Of a DNA stretch of 64,000 nt, positions 17,132 through 25,796 are shown in pieces. The stretch is from DASRDU01 sp035652435 (lineage in GTDB: Bacteria; Acidobacteriota; Blastocatellia; RBC074). Location of the stretch: contig DASRDU010000068.1 of NCBI GenBank assembly GCA_035652435.1, positions 28,294 to 92,293 on the forward strand, written 5' to 3'. Positions within the stretch are counted from its first letter, which is position 1. The number at the start of each line of letters is the position of its first letter. The notes under the pieces are model-generated. The model was not told the origin of the DNA. It saw only the letters and a program-made list of their open reading frames with translations, and did no database searches. A program made the translations under genes and the position numbers.

Positions 17132-17174
17132 GATTTCACACACCACTTCTCCCGGTCATGTCTCAATTCAGGCT

Positions 17175-18377
17175 CTACAAAACCTCAGCGATAGCCTCAC
17201 AAACGTATCCGACATTATTCTCGTTCATCGCCGCCAGGCAGATCCGACCGCTGCCGACGATGTAGATACTGTATTCGTCGCGCAGCCGCTGCACCTGATC
17301 CCTCGTCAGGCCCGAATAAGAGAACATTCCGCGCTGCTGTCTGATGAAACTGAAGTCCTGCTCCACGCCCTTTTCGCGCAGCATCTTCACAAACAGGTCG
17401 CGCATCCGGTGAATGCGTTCACGCATTTCGGCCAGTTCCGTCTCCCACTGCGCACGCAATTCCGCATCAGCCAGCACTGCCGCCACGATCTGCGCGCCGT
17501 GCGAGGAGGGGCTGGAATAGTTGGTGCGGATGATCCGCTTGACCTGGCTCAGCAGCCGCTTCGATTCGTCGGCGCCGCTCGTCAGAATCGTCAGGGCGCC
17601 GACGCGCTCGCGATAGAGGCCGAATGATTTTGAGAACGAGTTGGCAATCAGGCATGGCACCCCGGCTTCGGCGAACGCGCGCACGGCGAAGGCGTCCTGG
17701 TCGAGGCCCTCGCTGAACCCCTGATAGGCGAAATCAAGAAACGGGATCAGATTGGATGCCTGGAACAGATCAACCAGGATTTTCCACCGCTCGTCGCCGA
17801 GATCAACTCCCGTGGGATTGTGGCAGCGCGCGTGCAGCACGACGATGCTTTGCGCGGGCAGGCTTTTGAGCGCCTCGACCATGCCGCCGAAGTTGAGGCC
17901 ATGCGTCGCCGGGTCGTAGTAAGGATAGTTGTTGACGGTGAATCCGGCGGCTTCAAACAGCATCCGATGATTTTCCCAGCTCGGGTCGCTGATCCAGATT
18001 TGTGACTGCGGGAAGAAACGCTTCAGGAAATCCGCGCCGATTTTGAGCGCGCCGGTTCCCCCGAGGCCCTGCACCGTGACGGCCCGGCCTTCGGCAATAA
18101 TGGGTGAATCCGCGCCGAACAGGAGTCTCTGCACCTGCTGGTTGTAAGCGGGCAGGCCGTCAATGCCCAGGTAGGTCTTGGTCGCTTCCTGTGCGAGCCA
18201 GCGCGTTTCGGCTTCGCGGACGACTTTCAGCACCGGGACTTTGCCCGCCCCGTCCTGGTAAACGCCGACGCCCAGGTTGGCTTTGCCCGGGTTCGTGTCG
18301 GCGTTGAAAGCTTCAGTCAGCCCGATGATCGGATCGGGAGGGGCCTGCTCGATGTGTGCGAAAAGAGAATGCTCCAT
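17175..18377 (-). CDS. Aromatic/aspartate aminotransferase (class I)
   Basis: A 400-residue PLP enzyme close to AspC/TyrB of the Iα group that transfers amino groups between aspartate or aromatic amino acids and 2-oxoglutarate. It begins MEHSLFAHIEQAPPDPI, the typical start of this family. Active-site segments are LHARCHNPTGVDL (substrate/PLP Asn), FLDFAYQGF (PLP Asp and Tyr), the lysine in SFSKSFGLYRERVGAL, and a C-terminal Arg in GSGRICLAAM. Aspartate and tyrosine specificity cannot be separated here. It is a single gene, convergent with the PPOX gene and divergent from the DUF488 gene. Confidence 0.94.
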   Translation of the reverse strand: MEHSLFAHIEQAPPDPIIGLTEAFNADTNPGKANLGVGVYQDGAGKVPVLKVVREAETRWLAQEATKTYLGIDGLPAYNQQVQRLLFGADSPIIAEGRAVTVQGLGGTGALKIGADFLKRFFPQSQIWISDPSWENHRMLFEAAGFTVNNYPYYDPATHGLNFGGMVEALKSLPAQSIVVLHARCHNPTGVDLGDERWKILVDLFQASNLIPFLDFAYQGFSEGLDQDAFAVRAFAEAGVPCLIANSFSKSFGLYRERVGALTILTSGADESKRLLSQVKRIIRTNYSSPSSHGAQIVAAVLADAELRAQWETELAEMRERIHRMRDLFVKMLREKGVEQDFSFIRQQRGMFSYSGLTRDQVQRLRDEYSIYIVGSGRICLAAMNENNVGYVCEAIAEVL

Positions 18378-18607
18378 GGTCGTGACGGTTTCCTGATTCG
18401 GTGAAAGTTTGCGACCGGCCCTGACCGGGCCGGTCGGAGGATAAAAGTTTGCGCGCCGGATTCTGACGCACCTGCAGGGAGTGCCAAGCTTACAACAGAC
18501 GGCTGACAGATCAAGAGCAGGGGCCGCAAAAAAATCGGGTTGCGACGGTCACGGCACTGAGTCCAGAATAGCGACGAGGTCATAAAGTGACGGTCGAGCA
18601 TTACCCG

Positions 18608-19078
18608 ATGAAAACTTCCGGCCCGACAATTTATACCATCGGACACGGCCGGCACCCGATGGTTCACTTCATCGAACTGCTCCGGCAGCACCGGATCGCA
18701 TTCGTGTGCGACGTGCGGAGCGCGGCACGTTCCCGCTGGCCGCAATATAACGGGCCGGCGCTCGCCGAGTCGCTGCGCCGGTGTGGCATCGGCTACGAAC
18801 ACCTCCCGGAGTGCGGGGGGAAAGTGGTGGCGCCGCCGCCGGAGCTGGCGCGCGGGCTGGATCGTGTGATGGAACTTTCCGCGGAGTTGCGCGTAGTGCT
18901 GATGTGTTCCGAGTCGCAACCCCTCACCCGGCACGTGCGCGAGCCGCGCGCGAACTGCCACCGCGTCGGGCTGCTCGCGCCCCCGCTGCGGGCACTGGGG
19001 GCGGCGCGCATCATCCACGTCATGCCCGACGGGAAGACACTGGAATTCGATGAGTCGGCTGTGCCTTCGATCTGGTAA
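18608..19078 (+). CDS. DUF488 family protein
   Basis: A cytoplasmic protein of 156 residues from this ATG, or 163 from the GTG at 18587. The DUF488 hallmarks are TIYTIGHGRHPMVHFIELL at the start, CDVRSAARSRWPQYNG, and VLMCSESQPLTRHVREPRANCHR with two conserved cysteines. The biochemical role of the family is unknown; it is common next to metabolic and DNA-repair genes without a consistent partner. The next gene, an ABC ATPase on the same strand, starts 37 bases later and may be co-transcribed. Confidence 0.9.
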   Translation: MKTSGPTIYTIGHGRHPMVHFIELLRQHRIAFVCDVRSAARSRWPQYNGPALAESLRRCGIGYEHLPECGGKVVAPPPELARGLDRVMELSAELRVVLMCSESQPLTRHVREPRANCHRVGLLAPPLRALGAARIIHVMPDGKTLEFDESAVPSIW

Positions 19079-19115
19079 CGTTTACGCCTTCTGAAGACCT
19101 GCAAGGGAAACCATT

Positions 19116-19925
19116 GTGAGCGATCAACACCCACCTCCCGCCATCGAATTTCGGAACGTCTCAATCGCCTTCGATGAACGCGTGCTGCTCGACGACATCA
19201 GCTTCGCCGTGCCGCGCGGCGAGATGCGGGTCATCCTCGGCCCGTCAAACTGCGGCAAATCCACGGTCATCAAGCTGGCCATCGGCCTGATCAAACCCGA
19301 CAGCGGGCAGATTTTCCTCGCCGGTCAGGAGATCACCGGGCTGCAGGAAGAGCAGATGTTCGACCCGCGCCTGAAGACCGGAGTGGTGCTGCAAACTGAC
19401 GCGCTCTTTTCGCTGAGCGTCGCGGAGAACGTGGCTTACCGCCTGTCGCAGCAGGGCTGGCAGGAAGACGACATCGAGAACGAAGTGCGGCGGGTACTCG
19501 ACGTGGTCGGGCTCGAAGAGGCTTACGACCTGATGCCCGATGAGTTGTCGGGCGGGATGAGCCGCCGCGCCGCGATTGCCCGCGCGCTGGCCGGCTCGCC
19601 GGAAATTATGTTTTACGACTCGCCGTGTTCGGGGCTCGACCCGATTGTCAGCCGCCGCCTGATGCGTGAAATCATCCGCCAGCGCGATGTGGTCGGGGTC
19701 GGCTCGATTTACGTCACCCAGAACCTCGACGAGGTGCGTTACCTCTGCTCACACTTCTGCGAAGCGAAGCCGGGCGGCGAGCCGGTCATGCGGAGAGAGA
19801 ACAACGAATTCTGCCTGATCAACACCCGCATCCTGATGCTCGTGGACGGGAAGATCATCTTCGATAAGGAGGATGAATTGTTCTGGGATGTGGAGGATGA
19901 AAAGATCCGGGAGTTCCTGACCTGA
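19116..19925 (+). CDS. MlaF-like ABC ATP-binding protein with degenerate Walker B
   Basis: A 269-residue ABC ATPase and a paralogue of the protein encoded at 13482-14297, sharing its odd C-terminal stretch (NNEFCLINTRILMLVDGKI). Walker A is GPSNCGKST and the signature is LSGGMSRRA, but the Walker B segment reads IMFYDSPCSGLDP: the catalytic Glu that follows the Asp is Ser. The His-switch position is Gln (YVTQNLDE) instead of His. Together these suggest it binds ATP but hydrolyses it poorly. No membrane subunit is adjacent. A heterodimer with the intact paralogue, with one active site degenerate, is a reasonable guess. The start is a GTG 37 bases after the DUF488 gene. Confidence 0.85.
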   Translation: MSDQHPPPAIEFRNVSIAFDERVLLDDISFAVPRGEMRVILGPSNCGKSTVIKLAIGLIKPDSGQIFLAGQEITGLQEEQMFDPRLKTGVVLQTDALFSLSVAENVAYRLSQQGWQEDDIENEVRRVLDVVGLEEAYDLMPDELSGGMSRRAAIARALAGSPEIMFYDSPCSGLDPIVSRRLMREIIRQRDVVGVGSIYVTQNLDEVRYLCSHFCEAKPGGEPVMRRENNEFCLINTRILMLVDGKIIFDKEDELFWDVEDEKIREFLT

Positions 19926-19957
19926 CTCGTCACGACGATTTGAGAAGTTCCGCTGGC

Positions 19958-20139
19958 AGCCCTGAAAGGGCGGGCTTCAATAGTCGTGGGTGAAACCCAC
20001 GGAGTCGTTACCATCAGCCCACCGACCCTGAAAGGGTCGCAGCTCACATTCAGCTACAACCCTTTCAGGGTTGGGGTTCGTGCTGCCGGGTTCCCGTGGG
20101 TGAAACCCACGGCTATTGAATTCGGTCCCCTCCGGGGAC
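19958..20139. repeat. Composite intergenic palindromic repeats (family B)
   Basis: The gap between the ABC gene and mtnA (about 370 bases) is packed with palindromes. GTGGGTGAAACCCACGG occurs twice (19986-20002 and 20096-20112). A CCCTGAAAGGG-type palindrome occurs at 19960-19971, 20025-20037 and, inverted, 20058-20072. GTCCCC/GGGGAC pairs at 20125-20139. The layout is that of a mosaic of small dispersed repeats rather than a single terminator. No gene is visible in the gap. Confidence 0.8.
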
Positions 20140-20298
20140 AAAGAACAATGCGTGCCTGATACTGCTCAGATAGTCTGAGCAACCCGCGCGGCTTCGGCCT
20201 GAATTGACGGAATGCTTCCCGCTCACTACACTGCACTGGCGGTTACCATCAGGTGACCGACGCAATTTCCATTTACTACTTCTGTTGACCCCGAAACT

Positions 20299-21342
20299 AT
20301 GATCAAGACTCTCGACTGGACTGACGAGGGAGTCGTCATGATTGACCAGCGACGACTGCCGACCGAAGAAGTTTACCCCGTCTTTCGCACTTACGAGGAA
20401 GTCGCCGAAGCCATCAAAGAGATGGTCGTGCGCGGCGCACCGGCGATTGGCGTGGCCGCCGCGATGGGCGTGGCCCTGGGCGCGCGCGACACGCGGACCG
20501 AAGACCCGGCTGAATTCGAGCGGGCCCTCGATCACATCTGCGAAGTACTCGGCGCGACGCGCCCGACCGCCGTCAACCTCTTCTGGGCGATTGAGCGGAT
20601 GCGCAACCTGTATCAATCGTTGAAACGCGACGGCAGCAGCCTCGCCACGATTCGCGCGCGCCTCGTCGAGGAATCGCGGCGCATGCACGACGAAGACATT
20701 GCCGCCAATCAGGCGATGGGCCGCCACGGCGCCGAACTGATCCCGGACGGCGCGACCGTGCTGACGCATTGCAACGCGGGCGCGCTCGCGACGGCCGGTT
20801 ACGGCACGGCGCTTGGCGTCATCCGCGCCGCCGCCGAAGCCGGGAAGAAAGTCGCCGTCTTCGCCGACGAAACCAGGCCGTTCCTGCAGGGCGCGCGGCT
20901 GACCGCATGGGAACTGCACAAGGATCAGATCCCGGTCACGCTGATCACCGACAACATGGCCGGGCATTTTATGAAGGCCGGCAGGATTGACTGTGTGATC
21001 GTCGGCGCCGACCGCATCGCCGCGAACGGGGACGTGGCGAACAAGATCGGGACTTATTCGGTCGCGGTACTGGCGAAGGAAAACAACATCCCGTTTTACG
21101 TCGCGGCCCCGATTTCAACGCTCGATTTAAGTTTGAAGTCGGGCGATGAGATTCCGATTGAGGAGCGCCATGAGCGCGAAGTCACGCATGTGCGCGAGGC
21201 GCGCCTCGCGCCCGCCGGAATCAGCGTCGCCAACCCGGCTTTCGACGTGACGCCGAATCGTTATGTCGCGGCGATCATCACTGAACGCGGAGTGGCGCGG
21301 GCGCCTTATGAGGAGAGCCTGCGAAGACTGGCGGGAAAATAA
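20299..21342 (+). CDS. mtnA: S-methyl-5-thioribose-1-phosphate isomerase
   Basis: A cytoplasmic methionine-salvage enzyme of 347 residues that converts methylthioribose-1-phosphate to methylthioribulose-1-phosphate. Family segments are VVRGAPAIGVAAAMG, the catalytic Cys in THCNAGALATAGYGTALG, VFADETRPFLQGARLTAWEL, the catalytic Asp in VIVGADRIAANGDVANKIGTY, and the C-terminal FYVAAPISTLDLSL. It can be confused with eIF2B-like ribose-1,5-bisphosphate isomerase, but the GAPAIG and ETRPFLQG forms favour MtnA. No other salvage gene is adjacent. Confidence 0.96.
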   Translation: MIKTLDWTDEGVVMIDQRRLPTEEVYPVFRTYEEVAEAIKEMVVRGAPAIGVAAAMGVALGARDTRTEDPAEFERALDHICEVLGATRPTAVNLFWAIERMRNLYQSLKRDGSSLATIRARLVEESRRMHDEDIAANQAMGRHGAELIPDGATVLTHCNAGALATAGYGTALGVIRAAAEAGKKVAVFADETRPFLQGARLTAWELHKDQIPVTLITDNMAGHFMKAGRIDCVIVGADRIAANGDVANKIGTYSVAVLAKENNIPFYVAAPISTLDLSLKSGDEIPIEERHEREVTHVREARLAPAGISVANPAFDVTPNRYVAAIITERGVARAPYEESLRRLAGK

Positions 21343-21355
21343 TTCTGATCCCGGC

Positions 21356-22810
21356 TCACACTCGCCGGCCCATCGCAATCAGCCCGATCCTCCGCAAATC
21401 GGGCAGCAGCCGGAGCGTAATTGCAGACATGATCAGCGCCGAGGCCGCACCGCCACAGATCAATCGCAGCAGCGCCGATTGAATCCCGGTCTTCACGAGC
21501 AGGCCGGCCGCCAGACCAGTCACACCGGCGAATAAGACGACCGACAGGATTTTCATGACCTGTCGGAAGACCGACGGCGACAGCGACCTGACCAGTCGCA
21601 GCCGATTGAGCATGGTGAAAAGATAGACGACCGTTCCGGCCCACGCCGCGCCCTGCGCCCCGAATCTGACGGTCAGGGGGTAGAGCAGGGTCAGAAAGAC
21701 GACCGCTTCCAGTGTCTTCGCTCTCGCTTCAGGGGCGTACCCGCACCGGCTCACCAGGAATGGGGAGATCAGGTTCAGGTGGCCGCGGCTGAAACCCACC
21801 AGCGCGAGAATCCTCAATAACTCCCCAGCCGCCGCCCATTTCGCGCCGTAAAGCACCAGGATGATCTCATCGGCCAGCAGCGCCATGACTACTGCCATCA
21901 TCGCGAGCAGCGCGGAACCCGGGGCAAACACGCGGATGAAGGCGCGCTCAGGCCGTTCGCGGCCGTGGGCGCCCAGTTCGGTGTAAGCCGGCAGCATGAC
22001 GTTCCCGATGGTGCTGGCGATGATCGTGACGGGCTGGCTGGCGAAGTTATATGCCGCGACGTAAATGCCCAGCGCCGACGCCCCCTGGAGGCGCCCGATG
22101 AAGATGTTGTCGGCCATCGTGGTGATGTAGCTCATGACGTTGATGACGACGGTGTATTTCCCGAAGTTGAAGGCCCGACTGAAGGCCCCCCGGTCAAAGG
22201 CCAGGCGCGGGCGCCAGGGATGAAAGAGGTATGACAGCACAACGCCGCTCGCGGCAGACATGAGCTGGCTCGCGACCAGCGCCCACACGCTCCGCGTCCA
22301 CCACGCGCAGCCGATGACGGTGCAGGTGGCGATCAGGTTGTTGAGTTGTTCGAGCCGGACGATCCGGCGAAAGCTGACCTGCTTGCGCTCGATCAGCCAC
22401 CCGATGTTCTGGAACCCCTGAATCAGCGGCGTCAGGCTGATGAGCGGGAGGATGACGTAAAGCTGTGGCTCGCCGTAAAACCGGACGGTCGGATAAACGG
22501 CCAGCAGAAGAAGGATCGTCAGCCCGGCTTTCTTAATCAGCTCAGCCGTCCAGATCGTATTCAGATGCGTGGTGAGTTCGTCGTCGGTCTCAAACCGCGT
22601 GGCGACCAGAAAGGTTTCAAGCCCGACGTTCGCGAACGCGATGAGTGCCGCCTGAATGGTCAGGGCCAGCCCGAACAGGCCGAAAGCGTCGGGGGCCAGC
22701 AGCCTGGCCAGCACGACGGCCCGGAAGATCCCGGTCAGGTAGTTGAGGCAGACAGACGCGGCATTCCACGTCACGCCGCTCCGAACCCGGCTGGTCAGGG
22801 ATGAGGTCAT
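21356..22810 (-). CDS. Polysaccharide/lipopolysaccharide flippase (PST/MOP family)
   Basis: A 484-residue integral membrane protein with about twelve to fourteen hydrophobic helices. The start (TSRVRSGVTWNAASVCLNYL) and GIFRAVVLARLLAPDAFGLFGLA are typical of Wzx/O-antigen flippases and the PST family that move lipid-linked oligosaccharides across the inner membrane. The loop containing FGKYTVVINVMSYITTMADNIFIGRLQG is also characteristic. A glycosyltransferase gene lies just upstream on the same strand, 72 bases away, so the two probably act on the same cell-surface glycan. Confidence 0.9.
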   Translation of the reverse strand: MTSSLTSRVRSGVTWNAASVCLNYLTGIFRAVVLARLLAPDAFGLFGLALTIQAALIAFANVGLETFLVATRFETDDELTTHLNTIWTAELIKKAGLTILLLLAVYPTVRFYGEPQLYVILPLISLTPLIQGFQNIGWLIERKQVSFRRIVRLEQLNNLIATCTVIGCAWWTRSVWALVASQLMSAASGVVLSYLFHPWRPRLAFDRGAFSRAFNFGKYTVVINVMSYITTMADNIFIGRLQGASALGIYVAAYNFASQPVTIIASTIGNVMLPAYTELGAHGRERPERAFIRVFAPGSALLAMMAVVMALLADEIILVLYGAKWAAAGELLRILALVGFSRGHLNLISPFLVSRCGYAPEARAKTLEAVVFLTLLYPLTVRFGAQGAAWAGTVVYLFTMLNRLRLVRSLSPSVFRQVMKILSVVLFAGVTGLAAGLLVKTGIQSALLRLICGGAASALIMSAITLRLLPDLRRIGLIAMGRRV

Positions 22811-22882
22811 GGTACGCGGCGGGAGAGTCTCACTTCGACAGCAGGGATCGGGGGCAATCAGGCGGACACGAGATGAGCCGGT

Positions 22883-24010
22883 TCATGGATTGAACCTTGA
22901 GGAAATACTTTTGACGCCGGTGCGGATCAGCCTGCCGAGCAAAGGGACACGCAGCAATCGCCGACCGAGTCGCACCAGCGCCGGGTTATAAATGGCCCCC
23001 TCCCTGTCCAGGCTGTCTCTCAACCAGTCGAGATAAGCGGCGGCGGCGCGCCCCTCTGATTCCCTGTCGCCGCCGGCCTCCCTGTATTCCGTCAGCACGT
23101 TCTGGTAAAGGGCGATCAGTTCATCCACCGCGGCCTCGATCCCGGCGGTGGCGCGAACCTGCCGCGTCACTTCGGCGGCGTCGGCGGGGTCATAACGGTT
23201 GATCTCGCGGGCGATAATCTCAGGGCGGATCGGCTCCTGAAGAGTCCGGATGCCGAAATTCAAACGGCGCAGGCGGGCCAGTTCGCCCGTCGTCACCATC
23301 GGCCCGGCGCCGGCCTGATCGCACAGCACCACGGCGTTACCAGTTGCCAGCGCCTCCAGGGCGCAGCGCGCTTTGGCGAAGACCACGTCGTATTGCGCCA
23401 GAATTCTTTCGGGTTGCTGACTGACGTTGTTGACCCCCATCCCCACCACATCAACGGCCATCCCGGCGCGGCGACAGGCGCTCTCGATGACGCGGTAATA
23501 GTTGTCTTCGCGAGCGTTGTTGCTGAAGACCAGCGCGCGCTGCGGCCGCGCCGGGAGCGGCCCGCGCGCCCTGAAACGTCCGAGGTCAACGAAATTGAGG
23601 ATCACCCGCACCCGGTCTTCGGGGATGCCTCCCTCACAAACCAGACGGTCGCGGCAGGTGTGATCCACGGCCACGTAACGCAGGATGCGCGGGAAGCGCG
23701 GGGGCGTCTCCGCCCACGGCAGCCAGCCGTGACAAACGAACACCGCCGGCGTCTGCGGGAAATGCAGCAGCGCCATCATCGCCTCGACATGGTGCTGCCC
23801 GTGAATCAGGTCGGGCGCGGCCTTGAGCGCCTCCAGCCGGTCAATCACCGGGACAGTCGCCTGCCGGAGTTCCCGCGCCAGGTCGCCGAGATGCGGGCTG
23901 TAGACAACCGGCGAATGCCCGCGCCGGAGCAGCGCTACAGCCAGATCGCGCACATAAAGTTCCGAGCCGCTCGGCTGCGCCAGCCGGTTATTCGTGATCA
24001 GAATGCGCAA
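22883..24010 (-). CDS. Glycosyltransferase, GT4-like
   Basis: A 375-residue GT-B fold glycosyltransferase. The N-terminus (RILITNNRLAQPSGSELYVRDLAVALLRRGH) is the acceptor domain opening of GT4 enzymes. The C-terminal donor half has RALVFSNNARED, VFAKARCALEALATGNAVVLCD and GAGPMVT; the usual E-x7-E motif is only partly matched (EALATGNAVVLCD). The start is a TTG at 24010 preceded by GGGAGGCAGAGC. It is transcribed toward the flippase gene, suggesting a small surface-polysaccharide operon. Donor and acceptor are not predictable. Confidence 0.85.
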   Translation of the reverse strand: MRILITNNRLAQPSGSELYVRDLAVALLRRGHSPVVYSPHLGDLARELRQATVPVIDRLEALKAAPDLIHGQHHVEAMMALLHFPQTPAVFVCHGWLPWAETPPRFPRILRYVAVDHTCRDRLVCEGGIPEDRVRVILNFVDLGRFRARGPLPARPQRALVFSNNAREDNYYRVIESACRRAGMAVDVVGMGVNNVSQQPERILAQYDVVFAKARCALEALATGNAVVLCDQAGAGPMVTTGELARLRRLNFGIRTLQEPIRPEIIAREINRYDPADAAEVTRQVRATAGIEAAVDELIALYQNVLTEYREAGGDRESEGRAAAAYLDWLRDSLDREGAIYNPALVRLGRRLLRVPLLGRLIRTGVKSISSRFNP

Positions 24011-24364
24011 GCTCTGCCTCCCGCTTTGTATTTAAGCAGGTGAAACACCTGCCGGCGGCAGCCTGCGGCGATGAGTGGCCATCCGTGATGAGCCGTCACC
24101 AGAACTGCACACTGAGTTGAATGGAGCAAGGGAATAATGTCTCCGGGGCTGAATGCGATGTCACTGTTTTGAATCGGGGGTGACTGGTCGCGGGGGATTT
24201 TACGGCTGCGCCCCGGCTCATCACAAGCGGGAATGAGATTTTATTCGTTTGAGGAGCCGACGGGATGCGACACCGGATGGCGACTGTCGCCGCGTGTCTT
24301 CTTCTGCCTCAACTGGTCAGACGATCCGCTGTTGACTCTTCCCTTCCGGCTGCAACCCCGGCGC
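24011..24364. other. Intergenic region with a short palindrome
   Basis: No convincing gene. A perfect 7-base stem (GCAGGTG, AAA, CACCTGC) at 24036-24052 resembles the GTGGGTGAAACCCAC palindromes of family B. A possible 38-codon plus-strand frame (24265-24381) has GAGGAG upstream but overlaps the next gene and has no recognisable features. Confidence 0.5.
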
Positions 24365-24862
24365 TCACTCGCCGAAGTTAGGTGACGTGTCCTGTGGCCG
24401 CGGGGCCAGGTTGTTGCGCATAATCATGCGCGCGCAGGTGTTCCAGCGTAAGACCGCCGCATCGTTCCCCGGCGGGCGAATCGCCTCGGCCTTCTCGTAC
24501 CAGCTCATCGCCTCGCGCATCCATTCGTAGGCATCATAGGCCGCGCCGGGGACGCCTGAATAGAGAATGGCTTTGGCTCGCCGCTCACAGATGATGCCGG
24601 AGTAGTAAGCGCGCTGGTATTCATCCTTCAGGCGCGGGACGAGTTCCCTGGCCCGCGTATCGCCGACGGCGTAGCCCTTGCCGTAACGATCCGTGATCGC
24701 GAGCAGCATGGTGACGAGCGCCTGCTGGTTCTCGGGGTCAACGGCCAGCACGTCGAGACAGATGCTCTCGGCCTCCCCGGGATCATTGAGCAACCGGTAA
24801 CGCTCGGCCCTTTCGAGCGCCTGCGGGATGGCTTCTCTGGAAATGGTCTTCAACTCGAACAT
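24365..24862 (-). CDS. TPR-like helical repeat protein
   Basis: A 165-residue soluble protein. Residues of about 10-55 (ALERAERYRLLNDPGEAESICLDVLAVDPENQQAL) form a clear tetratricopeptide-type repeat; residues 95-130 (AYDAYEWMREAMSWYEKAEAIRP) form a second helical pair that also looks TPR-like. Such proteins serve as interaction scaffolds. I chose the ATG at 24862 (MFELKTISREAI) over the upstream frame start at 24919, whose codons are part of a repeat-rich stretch. Nothing shows its partner. It is downstream of, and transcribed away from, the frd operon's 3' end. Confidence 0.75.
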   Translation of the reverse strand: MFELKTISREAIPQALERAERYRLLNDPGEAESICLDVLAVDPENQQALVTMLLAITDRYGKGYAVGDTRARELVPRLKDEYQRAYYSGIICERRAKAILYSGVPGAAYDAYEWMREAMSWYEKAEAIRPPGNDAAVLRWNTCARMIMRNNLAPRPQDTSPNFGE

Positions 24863-24891
24863 AGCGCGCCTCGTGTCAGTAGACCGAAGCC

Positions 24892-24987
24892 CTTTCACCG
24901 CCGCAGGCGCAGAGAACACAGAGACAACGCAGAGTTTTTTCCTCTCTCTGCGCTCCCTCTGCTTCCTCCGCGCCTCTGCGTTGAGGA
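24892..24987. repeat. Dispersed palindromic repeat, family C (copy 1, imperfect)
   Basis: This contains the family C core (ACCGCCGCAGGCGCAGAG on the left and CGCCTCTGCG-type on the right) around a purine/pyrimidine-rich centre. It lies upstream of the TPR gene. Related copies occur at 53544-53631 and 58245-58325; this one is the most degenerate. Confidence 0.7.
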
Positions 24988-25024
24988 GGCATTCATCACT
25001 TGGCCAACTTATTTTTTACGGCTC

Positions 25025-25378
25025 CTAAAGGTTCCATAACAGCCACGCGGCCAGCAATGTTCCAGCCACAGCCCCGCCGTAACAGATCAGAAAGATCAGT
25101 TCGTTCAGGTGCTTGATCTGCAACCCATCGTAGAGCGTGAAGCGGAAACGGTGCGCCCAGTGAAAGAGCGGCAGCGAACACATCACGAATAACCCCAGCT
25201 TCACAATCGGATTCCTGAACAGTTCGAGCAGGTTTCGATAACCCGGCTCAGCGATCCACCCCAGCGGGAACGCCACGCCGAACAGGAAGAGCATCACCGG
25301 GAGCAGGAGCGCCGCGATCATCCCGCCGGAACTGAAGAGCGACCACAGGAACGGCTCGTTGGATCTTTTCGCCGGCAT
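25025..25378 (-). CDS. frdD: Fumarate reductase membrane subunit D
   Basis: A 117-residue hydrophobic subunit of the quinol:fumarate reductase. The start PAKRSNEPFLWSLFSSGGMIAA matches the FrdD opening in which KRSDEPxxWxLFGAGG is conserved. Three transmembrane helices follow, with the quinone-side His in LPLFHWAHRFRFTLYDGLQ. I chose the ATG at 25378, which overlaps the frdC stop by one base (TGATG), over an upstream start at 25432. It is the last gene of a frdABCD operon on the minus strand. Confidence 0.92.
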   Translation of the reverse strand: MPAKRSNEPFLWSLFSSGGMIAALLLPVMLFLFGVAFPLGWIAEPGYRNLLELFRNPIVKLGLFVMCSLPLFHWAHRFRFTLYDGLQIKHLNELIFLICYGGAVAGTLLAAWLLWNL

Positions 25379-25791
25379 CAGAATTTCCCTCCAAGGATGA
25401 ACCACGCAATCACCGCCGAGGCCGCAACCCACGCGACGTAATTGGGCAGCGCGATCAGCAGACCCGGCACCCGCCTGCCGCCCACCCGCACGGTCATCGC
25501 CTTCGGTGCCAGATTGAACCAGCTGATCGCATGAAACATGATGAAGATAAAGCTGAGTACGCTGAGGGCGATCATCAGCGGCGACCTCATCAGATCAAGA
25601 AAGTCCGCGTACCCGGCCGGCCCCTCGCTCAGGCAGTAAAGCAGAGTCAGCAGGATGACCACCGAATAAGCGACAGACAGGCTCGTCAGCTCGCGCAGGA
25701 TGAATTTCAGGTAGTTCCATTTCCACATCCACCACCAGGTTGAAACCCGCGGGCGATACCACTTCGGATGATACAGAGTGTAACCAGCCAT
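25378..25791 (-). CDS. frdC: Fumarate reductase membrane subunit C
   Basis: A 137-residue membrane anchor of fumarate reductase. It opens with RPRVSTWWWMWKWNYLKFILRE, which corresponds to the RPMTSTWWxKLPFYxFYxLRE segment of FrdC, followed by three hydrophobic helices and the His-containing FIFIMFHAISWFNL. With FrdD it holds the FrdAB catalytic dimer at the inner membrane and carries the quinone site. It starts five bases after the frdB stop and overlaps frdD by one base, indicating tight co-translation. Confidence 0.92.
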   Translation of the reverse strand: MAGYTLYHPKWYRPRVSTWWWMWKWNYLKFILRELTSLSVAYSVVILLTLLYCLSEGPAGYADFLDLMRSPLMIALSVLSFIFIMFHAISWFNLAPKAMTVRVGGRRVPGLLIALPNYVAWVAASAVIAWFILGGKF

Positions 25792-25796
25792 CTGCC

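Noticed and set aside
19958..20139. A tRNA or riboswitch before mtnA
   Set aside because: The repeated palindromes do not form a cloverleaf or a known SAM-riboswitch core; they look like dispersed repeats.
24265..24381. A 38-codon plus-strand frame with a GAGGAG motif
   Set aside because: It overlaps the end of the TPR gene, has no recognisable segment, and such short frames occur by chance.
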